A stretch of DNA of 64,000 nt from Papio anubis. Taxonomy: Eukaryota > Chordata > Mammalia > Primates > Cercopithecidae. Below, in pieces: positions 37,815 to 48,378 of this stretch (positions within the stretch are counted from its first letter, which is position 1; the number at the start of each line of letters is the position of its first letter). Location of the stretch: contig NC_044990.1 in the NCBI RefSeq assembly GCF_008728515.1, positions 9,197,156 to 9,261,155 of the forward strand, in the 5' to 3' direction. Position numbers and translations under genes: made by a program. The notes under the pieces were generated by a model, which saw only the letters and a program-made list of their open reading frames with translations, did no database searches and had not been told where the DNA came from.

Positions 37815-38635
37815 AGTCATAATGATACAAATAGCCAATGAACATATGAAAAGGCTTTCAACCTCATAAATTATCAGGTAAATACACAACACATGGTAAA
37901 TATCCTGGGAAAATCACAATGAGATATGATTATGCCTAAAAAAGATGGACAACATCAAGTGTTGCCAAGGATGTGGAGTAACTGAAACTTCCCCTCTGCA
38001 GGTAAGAGGGAAAACTTGTATAACCACTTTGGAAACTGGTGTTATTCACTAGTTTAACTTATGCATATCCTATGATCCCGCAGTTCCACTCTTAGGTATA
38101 GGCTCACTAGAAACGCACGCATATATATGTCAAAGGATAAGCAGAAAACCATCCAAAGCAGCATTACTCACAAGAGTCTCAAGCTAAAAGCAACCCAAAT
38201 ATCCATTAATAAGAAACAGATTTTAACTGTGATATACTACTATATGACAATGAAAATAAACTACAAATATATACAACACCAGGAAATATTCTCACAAATA
38301 CATGTTGAACAAAAAAAGCTGGACACAAAAGAATACTCACTGTACATAAAGTTCCAAAATAGGCGTAATTAATTTATGGCATTAGAAATCAGAATAATGG
38401 TTACCTTTGGGAAAGAGGTAAGTGGCAAAGATTGGGAGGGATCATGAACATGGCTTCTGGGGTGCCAAATGTTCAATTTCTTGACCCCAGAGCTGATGGT
38501 TACATTGAATTACAAGGCTTACATGCAGTGAGATGCTGACGCTGTTTCTTACTAGTTTTTAAGTGTCAGCTACTAAATTTTCAGAAATTTTGTGAGCCAG
38601 TTGTGAAATGCAGCCACTAATAAATATTAAATTAC
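37815..38635 (+). mobile_element. Old L1 (L1M) 3' fragment
   Basis: It has ORF2-end text such as AGCCAATGAACATATGAAAA, CCTATGATCCCGCAGTTCCA and AGCAACCCAAATATCCATTA, followed by degraded 3' UTR. Confidence 0.8.
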
Positions 38636-39723
38636 ACAAACTTTGAATAAGTTATATTTTTAAAAAAGGAAATAAATACTCAAAATTCCTCACATCCTAA
38701 TTATTTTACTATTACCTATTCTCTTGAGGTTCCATAGCTTATTGTATCTGTATGGTGGAAACACCATACAATGGTAGGCTGCTACCCAAACTCATCTCAA
38801 ATATGAGTTCAGTGACATGATGTTGAAATCCATCACACAGGTGGTATTTACATCACAGAATTAGCAAATGCTATAAATCAGGGCTTGATTTATTGTTTTC
38901 TTGACCGCCTAGATTTAGAAAAGTAATGGGGAAAATGTTAATAATGCAGACTAAACTTAAAAGCATGTCATTTTTGCTGTTACACTGTAAATAGCACAAA
39001 AAATCTGATTATTCTTCCAGTATTTGAAAACTGCTGAAGTCATTGATCCATGAGTGAAGCTCTAGCGTGTTTGTTTCACTATCATCTTATTCTTTAATGT
39101 GTATACACACATACATCTTTTTTTCATAAAAGTAGTTATTAATATACACCACTGGCTAGATTATCATTATTCATCAAAAAAGTACCGTTAAAATTTGTGC
39201 ACTTTTCTTCAATAAAAATATTTTTATGAAGTCACTGTTCATTTATATAATCAATCAATAGCTCTCAAAAGAATACGTCAATCTAGTTTCGAACATCTCT
39301 CCATATCAGATATCCCTAGACTTACTCATGAGAAGGAAAGCCTTCTCATGATAAATGGCCATTTGTTATGTATAATTCAATGAAATAAAGTCCTTTAACA
39401 ACGTTAAAATGAATTCAGAGAATATAATTTACCGTCCTTTAATCTGAATTCTATTTAAAAGCATATATAGCTTCAATTATGAGATAATGGAAGTACTGCT
39501 CATTTCACTGAGTTAATTAACCATAAAACTATAATCTTAAAAATACTTGAGAATCAGAGTTTTATAAATTAAGGTTATAAAACAAAAATATTTCTTCTAC
39601 TACGTGATATTTTACTTTTAGATTATCCTTCTTAAATAAAAAAATCCTTTCGCTACTTCTATGTATATTTCTATTTGACTCTAAGTTTAAACAGCAAAAT
39701 AATAAAAAATCTGATTTTCCCAG

Positions 39724-40087
39724 GTGCTGTGGTCTAAATGTTTATGTCCTTCCAAAATTCATGTTGGTATCTAAGCCCAAATGTGATGGTATTAGGAGAT
39801 GGGGTTTTCGGAAGGTAGTTAGGTCAATGAGGTTTCTGCCCTCATAAACAGAATTAGCGCCCTAACAAAAGATTCCCAAGGGAGCCTGTTGGCCCTGGGA
39901 GCACCCTGTAAGGACACATAAGAAGGTGCCATCTAGAAGGAACAGACCCTCAGCAGATACCACATCTGCTAGTGGCTTGTTCTTAGACTTCTCAGCCTCC
40001 AAAACTGTGAGAAATAAATTTCTGTTCCTTCTCAATTACCCAGTCTAAGCTATTTTGCTATAGCAGGAAGAAGAGACCAGATACATT
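39724..40087 (+). mobile_element. MLT1 (MaLR) LTR
   Basis: It starts GTGCTGTGGTCTAAATGTTT and ends near CTATAGCAGGAAGAAGAGAC. It has the diagnostic block GTAAGGACACATAAGAAGGT and a CTGTGAGAAATAAATTTCTG polyadenylation region. Confidence 0.85.
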
Positions 40088-40463
40088 GAAATAAAACTGA
40101 AAAAAATATAGCTTAAAAGTTAATTCATTCAGGCCAGGAGCTACATTTCATTAACATTTGTATTTCTAGCACCTAGAATTATTACTGACACAAAATGTGC
40201 ACTTAATAAGGATGTGTTCAACAAACAGAGTACTAGTTAGACTTATGGCTGACCCTGCAGACCTCAGGGGGGAAAATGATAAAGCCTCATCAACAGATCA
40301 CTATGCAAAATGATTGTTACTTACTGAAAAACAGCATTTTAAGCTGGGACCTAACCTGAAGCCTGTCAGTAATTTTAAAAAAGAAAAAGAAAAAAGACAT
40401 AATCACTTTCAGGAAATAAACTGGTACTCTTATAAGAAGATAGTAAGCACTTTCAAATAAGAG

Positions 40464-40645
40464 GCTGTATAGCATAATGATTAAAAAACTCAGGTATTAC
40501 AATTAGACAAGGTTCAAATCCTAGTTCACCATCTGCAGTTAAGACTTCAGTGTCTCCATTTCTTTACACATAAAACAGGAAAAATAATGCTGAGCTCACA
40601 GGATTATGCAGGGATCAAATAAACCAATAAATGTAAAAACCTTCA
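40464..40645 (+). repeat. MIR SINE
   Basis: It has GACAAGGTTCAAATCCTAGT and a diverged tail with AGGATTATGCAGGGATCAAA. Confidence 0.7.
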
Positions 40646-41151
40646 AAGAGGGCTTTTTTTGTAGAAACCTTCAAAAAGGATAAGTATGCTCAAGGAAGAC
40701 TAACATTTGCTACTACTGCCATTATTAGTTGTTCCATCATACAGTTCCCAACACCAAATTAAAAATCCAAAAATATACCAGGGACCTTAAGCAAGATACC
40801 TCTAACTTCTCTTATCCTCACTTTTTTACATCTATAAAGTTAAGTACATAGTTAGAGTGCTGCAGCAGCTTTCAAAATTCTGACCCAGACATAAAGTAAT
40901 AAATGCATTCTGGATCATGAGCTGGTGTACATAAACGTATATGAATAAATTTGTATATATTTTATAAATAAATTTTTATCAAAATAATACTGTACTTATT
41001 GGCAATAAACTCTGAATTTTCTGTTCTTTTCTAGTTCAATTTTAAAGCTGGTAGCAACACACAAAACTGATCTTAAGAAAAACAAATACAATAAACACTG
41101 AGGACTCCCATACCACTGAGGGTACTTCCAAACAACACTAATTTTCCTTCT

Positions 41152-41440
41152 TTTTTCTGAGACCGAGTTTCGCTCTGTTGCCCAGGCTGGAGTGCAGTGG
41201 CAGGATCTCAGCCCAGTGCAACCTCTGCCTCCCAGGTTCAAGCGATTCTCGTATCTCAGCCTCCCAAGTAGCTGGGATTACAGGTATGCACCACCACGCC
41301 CAGCTAATTTTTGTGTTTTTAGTAGAGACAGGGTTACACTATGTTGCCCAGGCTGGTCTTGAACTCCTGGGCTCAAGCGATTCACCTGCCTCAGCCTCCC
41401 AAAGTGCTGGGATTACAGGCGTGAGCCACTGCCACTGGCC
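41152..41440 (-). mobile_element. Alu SINE
   Basis: On the plus strand GAGACCGAGTTTCGCTCTGT opens a full-length inverted Alu ending GAGCCACTGCCACTGGCC. Confidence 0.95.
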
Positions 41441-42049
41441 CCAACACTCATTTTCAAATCAGCTTTTAGCAGAAGTAGATAGCTATTAGTTTCACCTAAG
41501 CTGCTTCAAATCCTATCGCAGGCTTCAGTGAGTTTTAGGAACTTCAGTATCCTAATGAATATTTGCGTGGTTACGAAAATTGTAACTGCATCAAATGTAA
41601 CTTTCAAAGGCTAATGAAGTTTGCATGAGTTTGTTTTGAAAAATTATAGTCCCCTGTTTCCACAGTGACTCAGAAAATATCTCTTATCTCCAAACAACTG
41701 CAGAGTTCTTTTCTTTTCTTACATAAAAGGGTTACTTTCCAGTGACATTCGGAGTACTTACATGTCAATGAAAGAATAAGATTTAGAAAATCATTTGATA
41801 ACATTATAAACGAAAGACAATTTATAATTTCCAGAAAAAAAAAATGTATTTGACATTCAAAAAATGCTGCTTATTTTGTTCTTTGCTTAAGAGTCACATT
41901 TAAAAACCAACATTTAATTGTTCTGGATCTCTTTTGTTAAATCCAATCCAACTTTTCATCTAGCTCGGTAAGTGGGGATACTACATAACATGAAAAATCT
42001 GAAGGTTAAACAGGAAAAAGAAGCGTGACTTCACAAATTCCATTCTTCT

Positions 42050-42210
42050 AGTCTTCATCTCTTACTGTGAGATCTTAGCAAGTTTTAGCCCTCTGTACCA
42101 CAGCTTCTTCATCAGTAAAGTGGGGATAGTAAGACACCTACTTCACAGGATTGTTTCATAAATTACTTTTTAATCACTCTGAACAGTGCCTAGCAAAGCA
42201 GCATCCAGTA
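42050..42210 (+). repeat. MIR SINE
   Basis: It contains TGTGAGATCTTAGCAAGTTT, CTTCATCAGTAAAGTGGGGA and AACAGTGCCTAGCAAAGCAG. Confidence 0.75.
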
Positions 42211-42999
42211 AACCATGACCATGGTTCCTCTCTTCTGTAAATTCAAAACTGGAAGTTCCTTATCCTGTTCTAAAGGTTTATCTAAAAGCTGCTGGCAAAC
42301 GGGGTTGGATTTCAGCCCCTACTGTATTCTCCATAATGCAAACCAATGCATTTTTATGCAATGCATAAAAATGAAGAAAAGAAACAAAAACAACATTTAA
42401 GATACAGCGTTTCAAGTACTCATTTATATGGCTTTTGATAATGGGGAGAACAAATTCAAAGTTAATGTATTTATTACTACCCTTTGCTAATCCCAAAAAG
42501 GATCTGAAATAGAATCACTTGCTGTTTTCATGGAATAAAAGCTCCCACAAATTACAAACATTAAAAAAATCTAATTCCATTTTCAGTGTCCTATTGAGGC
42601 AGGGAGGTAGAATATGTCTTTGAATTATCTCAGAAATACTCAGAAAACACCAATTTTATTCTATCATGGTCTATGTATTATGGATATAAGACCTAGGAAG
42701 TTGGTCTAGAGTCCTTATCTACAGATCAAAATTACATGTAATAAAAATATTCAAATACAGTTTTGATGGATAACCACTTTTTATTAGATATGTCTTTATT
42801 AAACATATCATGGTCTGAATGTGATGACAGATCCTGAATCTCTAACTAGTAAAAAAACTTCTTTGTGGCAATTCAATTACATTATCATTCATTTATGACA
42901 TCACAGTAGAAATGGGAAATACTATCACTTAAAATTTTTTTCTCTTTTTACTGAAATTAAGGCCTAAGAGACACATCAGATCATCCTGGCTATCTCCTT

Positions 43000-43071
43000 C
43001 CTCTGTAAGATTATCTTCAACCCACTGTCCTAAGTCCTCTGTAAGATTATCTTCAACCCACTGTCCTAAGT
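43000..43071. repeat. Perfect 36-base tandem duplication
   Basis: The unit beginning CCTCTGTAAGATTATCTTCA and ending CCACTGTCCTAAGT occurs twice without a mismatch (43000-43035 and 43036-43071). Read on the minus strand it gives a repeated DLGQWVEDNLTE peptide inside a 64-codon ORF, but nothing else there looks coding. Confidence 0.95.
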
Positions 43072-43652
43072 CCATTTTAAGGGAAGTACACAATTTCCAC
43101 CCAGTACTATGTTTATTCACCAATCAATTTCCTAAATAACTAAATGTGCACAATGAACCCTAAGCAAGGGGAATTTTCTCAAGGCAAAAAAAAAAAAAAA
43201 AAAAAAAATCTTGTTCTACGATAATCTACAGATACATCAAAGATACTTGTTTTTGGCAGTAGTAAATCATATCCCTCATCTTATTCTGTGAACATATATA
43301 TCTACTTTCTTGTCTTTCCCCATAACTGGTTTCATTATTGCTCATTTCTATTCAGAATACTTATTAAAATATTTTTCAAAAAAGTTTTAAAGCTGTATTT
43401 TTTCTTACAAGGGATCCATTGCACTAAATATTTTTATACTTGTATGTGTATATATATATTTACTATGCCTCTGAGGTCATTTGCATTGCAGCGTGGCCTT
43501 CAAAATACAAAGACTACTTAGGCTTTGAATGAGACTTGTTTCTAACTTTTCCCCGTCAAAACGAGAGGATCCTGAAAAGCCAACACAAATCGTAACATCC
43601 ACCAAAAGTCCTGGGCTTCAAGCGAGTGAATTACAGAAAGACAGCGTCTTGC

Positions 43653-43821
43653 CTTGTCATCTCTCCCTCTTGCTCTACAGTCCTTGTCCCTACTTGTAGA
43701 AGGCTTTTCACTCTTTGATATAGGATGTGCTCGGCCTACGGGTCCCCGGGCTCCTACTCCTGCCATTTCTTTCCTCAGAGGTCTTACTTCTCGATTAGGA
43801 CGCCTGATCTGAGGTGGAGCT
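43653..43821 (-). CDS. KATNAL1: KATNAL1 coding exon 3 (basic linker; GC splice donor)
   Basis: One base completes Arg108, then 56 codons give residues 109-164: APPQIRRPNREVRPLRKE, then an MAGVGARGPVGRAHPISK segment, ending CRARGRDDK. The linker is rich in Arg and Lys, consistent with microtubule contact in katanins. The acceptor is TTTGTCAG after an A-rich plus-strand run (43825-43842). The protein requires the exon to end at AAG (43655-43653), because the next exon supplies GRKNMQDG. The intron therefore starts GCAAGA, a non-canonical GC donor with otherwise good consensus (AAG|GCAAG). Reading on without splicing gives ARRCLSVIHSLEA and other residues foreign to the family. Confidence 0.95.
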
Positions 43822-45479
43822 CTGACAAAAAAAAAAAAAAAATTAAAATTAAAATTAATCAAAGGCAAAAGTATCTCAATACTACCTTAGTCAATAAAAT
43901 TGTTAAATCAAAAAGTCCGAAATCTAATTTTTTCACCTTTGGCCAATTCACGGCCACAACTATAGGCTGGTTTTCCCAAATTCTTTTTTCTAAAATATAC
44001 TGGCTGATACAATTATTAAATACACAAATGACACACAGCAGCAATTATTCTGTCAAAAGTTAACTATTAATCACCAATAGAGGGCATCACAGACTATCCC
44101 CATCTAACAATCTTAACAACGTAATGGAAAGGCAGTAATTTTATTCATTACTGTCCTAAACCAAGAATAAGTAACTTTTTTTAGAAAAAAGCATTAAAAG
44201 CTGTAAGGATAGGAATTCTAAATAAGTCTATTTGTACATTTTACTAATTTCTGTTTGACGACCAAGATGATTTTCTCTGCTTCTATAATGGAAAATGAAA
44301 CATTTCACTCACCAAATTACAAATGGCAGAGCTAACAATGAAATCTTTAAGTAATTTATGTTTAAAAATATTCATGTTTTGAGAATGTCTAAAAATTACA
44401 GAATCATTCAAATTATACAGTCCTCCAAATGTGATTAAAATTTTTAATACATATATGCATTCAAAATAGCATATTTTGTTTCATCACCGTGGAACTTGTC
44501 TCCTGCAAACAGTGAAGTTTTGAGGCTTCTCAGCACAGTTTTTGTCTCTTTTTGGTTCTTGGGAAAGGGACTCTATCACTTCGTGTCTAATCTTAGTTCT
44601 CTCTTGAAATGTCTCTACCTCTGTTTTCCTACCTTTTCTCTCTCTACAGCTATGTATGTATCTATAGCCCTCCAGATCCCATATGTGTATTCCATTTTTA
44701 ACCACATGCCATATCTATTATTATCCCCTTTCCAGCCTCACACTTACAATTCACCTAACTCATCATGGAGTTCCGTTCCTCCTATCAGAAAAGGTGACAC
44801 ATATGCATAATTCAAAGATAGGAAAATGGATAAAAAGCCATGACGGTTGCAAACGAAAGGCCAAAACGGTAAGAAAAAGAAAAAAAAGAAAAAAAATGTG
44901 TTAACATGTTGCAAATCTGACATAGCATATTTAGATGCTGGAATTAGAGTACATCATGAAATTGCTATAAGGCTGGTGAAAACCGTGTCTGTCCATGAGG
45001 TTACCATACACTGACATCTTAATCCTTAGGGTTCAGTCCAGTTAAACAAGTATTTACTAAGGCACCATTAGGAGGTATATGGCCTCTACCACTCTGACCC
45101 TAGGAGGAGACAAAGACAAGGAACCTTGTTAAAGAAATCCACAGGAAAGGAACTACAGAATAGTGCATGGTAACGGCTATGAGGCATTTTGAAATTTAAA
45201 GTATTATTACATTATTGTCTTTAGGACATTAGCAGTCTTTTAAGCATTCTGCCTATAAAATAAAAATGTGGTGAGTCTGGTAAATAAAAAATTGTAATTG
45301 TTAAATTGCTCTATTTCTAGTATTTCGATGTGACCACTGTGTTTTTGTTTTTTTTTGTTTTTGATGAAGGGGTAGAAAGTACTAGAGTACAACTTTACTT
45401 TTATTTGTATATACTTGTGTACACATAAATGTCTTTCCTGAATCAGATTTATGGGTATGGCCAAAGACAGTAAAATGAG

Positions 45480-46215
45480 ACCAACAATCTTTTCCACACA
45501 GGATTTGCATCAAGTCTGCTCTTCTGTGAGCGGCTTCACCTGCTGTTTAAACAGTCTGTTTTCTTTGTGGTCCTGCTTTTCAGACTCAACAGCTAGCCAG
45601 AGCCTCCGCTCACCAACAGCAAGCCTGTCCCTCCCAGCTGGATGGCAGCTGCTCGGGCGGCTGGGCCCGCTCTGCAGGACCTCATTGCTCAGGGTGCACC
45701 GCAGCAGGCCTCAGACAACACTCCTTCTGCCTCCTCAGCGTGTGCTTTCCCCACCTCAGCTTGCAATTCAACGACCGCCTAGGAGTCCTGCTGTAGTCCA
45801 TTCTCCACACACATCCTGCTCAGTAAAGCTGTACTGTGGAAGAATTGGTTCAAAACTCTTACACCGGCTGCATTCTGGGTGTTTGCCATTACTGACCTTG
45901 TCCTGCCACTCAATATTCTGATGGGCTCCTAAATGGTCTGAGTGAAACTGCTCAAGAAGCCAGATGTGTTGTCTGTGGCAGGGCCCCTGTCCACAGGAAG
46001 TGTGCCTCTGCTTTGTAAGTCTTCAGTTCCATCTCACTGCAACGGGATATTACATTTGTAACAGACTCTGTGGACTTCCCAAAGGACATCCTTGATTCTG
46101 TTCTGTACTTCTTTGTCCACTAGCGCAACACTGCACAATGTCATGCTTCAATTTAAGGACTCAGTGACAGCTTCCAGGCTGTGTAAACAATAAAGGTCTC
46201 AAGGCTTCTTTTACC
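45480..46215 (+). pseudogene. Unidentified coding-like, GC-rich stretch (possible retrocopy)
   Basis: This stretch is clearly richer in G+C than its AT-rich surroundings, and it reads like degraded exon sequence. A 156-codon frame opens at 45451, and a second plus frame around 45640-45780 reads MAAARAAGPALQDLIAQGAP then QQASDNTPSASSACAFPT before a stop. Near the right end ACAATAAAGG (46189-46198) resembles a polyadenylation signal, though no poly(A) tract follows. I do not recognise the gene and see no introns or target duplication. It could be an old processed pseudogene, or unique intronic DNA of odd composition. Confidence 0.35.
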
Positions 46216-46554
46216 AGTCTCTCTTTAAAGAGAGACTTTGGTAGGATTACATAGTGTCCTTGACCGCTGCACTAATGGTCAAACAGACTGACACTGTACT
46301 AGCTTATAGCACTTCATATTTACAGAATAATAGGTGAAAGACAAAAGTATCTATACTGGGCTCAATTCTCCTATTTGAGATTTCCCTATAGGAATAAGAA
46401 AGATGCCTTATTCTATCACATGCAAATAAGCCTCATCTCCTTTGAAATCCAGTACTTCCTCCTTCTAAGCTATATTAAGTATCAATATTATATGTACATG
46501 TTATTGGTACTGCTTTATATAGTCCAGATACAAGTCCTCTGTCACATGCATGCT

Positions 46555-47000
46555 TTGCAAATATCTTCTCCCAGTGTATGATTTGCTTTTTTCTTTATTT
46601 TTGCATTTTATTTTCAACTTTTATTTTAGATTCAGGGACATATGTACAGGTGTAAGTCTGTTACAAAGGTATTTTACTTCTCTTAATGGTATTTTTCTTG
46701 ATAAAGAGAAGGTCATAATTCTAGGAGTCCAATTTATCAATATTTTATATTTAATGTTTTAGTGGCCAGTTTAATAAATCTTTGCCTACCCCGAGATCAT
46801 GATGATATCCCTCCCATGTTTCCTTCTAGAAGTTTTACTTTATTACTTTTAATATTTTAGGTATTGATTATTTTATATTAATTTTTGTATGATGTGAGGT
46901 GGGGAAGGAAAGTATCTTGATTTTTTTTCACCCAAATGGATAATCAATTACCCCAGAAGCATTTACTGATGCGACCCACCTTTTTCTACTAAATTTCAGT
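46555..47000 (-). mobile_element. L1 fragments
   Basis: Positions 46590-46670 resemble the L1 3' end in reverse (GATTCAGGGACATATGTACA). Positions 46730-46985 match reversed ORF2 text (AATAAATCTTTGCCTACCCC, then TTCTAGAAGTTTTACTTTAT). Confidence 0.7.
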
Positions 47001-47216
47001 GGTGTCTTCACAAACCAAGTGACTTTTCAGAATTTAATCATTAAGGATAGCTTCTGGTTCTAAAAAGGACTTTAGAAGTTTTAAATTATTTGCTATCAGA
47101 TTATAAACAAATATTGTAAGCAGGAACCTTTAAAATATTATTAATTCTTTCAACAAATAGCTAAATCTTACTGAATGTAAGGTACTATGCTATACAATGT
47201 AAAAGGCTGTATTAAG

Positions 47217-47512
47217 GGTTGGACGCAGTGGCTCACACTTGTAATCCCAGCACTCTGGGAGGCCGAGACAGGCAGATCTCTTCAACTCAGGAGTTCCAGA
47301 CCAGTCAGGCCAACATGGCGAAACCCTTTCTCTACTAAAAATACAAAAATCAGTTGTACATGGTGGTGGGCAACTGTAATCCCAGCTACTCGGGAGGCTA
47401 AAGTAGGAGGATCACTTGAACCTGAGAGGCGAAGGTTGCAGTGAGTTGAGATCGTGCCACTGCATTCCAGCTTGGACCACAGAGCAAGGCTCCATCTCAA
47501 AGAAAAAAAAAA
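47217..47512 (+). mobile_element. Alu SINE
   Basis: It runs from GGTTGGACGCAGTGGCTCAC to GCTCCATCTCAAAGAAAAAA. Confidence 0.94.
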
Positions 47513-47816
47513 GTATGCCCTCATTATCTAAGCAAATCAATTACATTCAGAAATATATGGAGCACCACAGACAATGGTATGATACAAGTTGATATGAGTT
47601 GTTTTTTATCAAGGGTGCTTTTTGTGCAGAGAATACTCTTCAGAGGCTTACTTTGATTTTTAAAATATTCAATTTATCAAATTTAAAAATGCAAAAAGTC
47701 AGTTTTTCCTTAAAGCTTTCAGATTCAGCTACAATTTTTTTCTATGTATGAGTCTAGCAGATTTTAGAAGTCACTTTTAAGAGATTTTTTTTTTTTTTTC
47801 CCTAAATCAGTCTCTC

Positions 47817-48112
47817 GGCCAGGAGTGGTGGCTCACACCTGTAATCCCAGCACTTTGGGAGGCTGAGGCAGGCGGATCACCTGAGGTCAGGAGTTCGAGA
47901 CCAGCCTGCCCAACATGGTGAAACCCTGTCTCCGCTAAAAATACAAAAAATTAGCCAGGCATGGTGGTAAGCGCCTGTAATCCCAGCTACTTGGGAAGCT
48001 GGGGCGGGAAAATCACTTGAATCCAGGAGGTGGAGGTTACCGTGAGCTGAGATCATACCACTGCACTCCAGCCTGGGCAACATGAGCGAAACTCTATCTC
48101 AAAAAAAAAAAA
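47817..48112 (+). mobile_element. Alu SINE, left arm of an inverted pair
   Basis: It runs from GGCCAGGAGTGGTGGCTCAC to CTCTATCTCAAAAAAAAAA. The next Alu starts directly after its poly(A) in the opposite orientation. Confidence 0.95.
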
Positions 48113-48378
48113 GCCTCACTTACTCTGCTGCCCAGGCTGGAGTCCTGTGGCACAATCTCAGCTCACTGCAACCTCTGCCTCCCAGGTTCAAGTGATTCTC
48201 CTGCCTCAGCTGGGATTACAGGAATGTGCCACCATGCCCAGTTACTTTTTGTATTTTTGTGGAGACTGGGTTTCACCATGTGGGCCAGGTTGGTCTTGAA
48301 CTCCTGTCCTCAAGTGATCTGCCCAACTCGGCCTCCCAAAGTGCTGGGATCACAGGGGTGAGCCACTGCACCTGGCCC
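48113..48378 (-). mobile_element. Alu SINE, right arm of an inverted pair
   Basis: An inverted Alu opens at TTACTCTGCTGCCCAGGCTG without its own T run and ends GAGCCACTGCACCTGGCC. It has a short internal deletion near TGCCTCAGCTGGGATTACAG. Confidence 0.93.

Larger units (their letters stand above)
30419..43652 (-). other. Intron between coding exons 3 and 4 (GC-AG)
   Basis: This 13234-base intron starts GCAAGA and ends CCCCAG. It holds L2 and CR1/L3-like remnants, the twin-primed L1 (33239-36160), MIR, an L1M fragment, an MLT1 LTR and one Alu. I see nothing identifiable in 30419-31740, 32110-32750, 37150-37810, 38640-39720, 40650-41150, 41445-42045 or 42215-43652, apart from a 36-base tandem duplication at 43000-43071 and A runs. 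Confidence 0.88.

Noticed and set aside
42929..43123. 64-codon ORF with a repeated DLGQWVEDNLTE peptide
   Set aside because: The repeat comes from a DNA-level tandem duplication. There are no splice sites, no family match and no coding pattern outside the duplicated units.
43542..43868. 108-codon minus-strand ORF around coding exon 3
   Set aside because: Only 43653-43821 matches KATNAL1. The start lies in intron poly(A)-rich DNA and the tail (ARRCLSVIHSLEA) is read-through past the GC donor.
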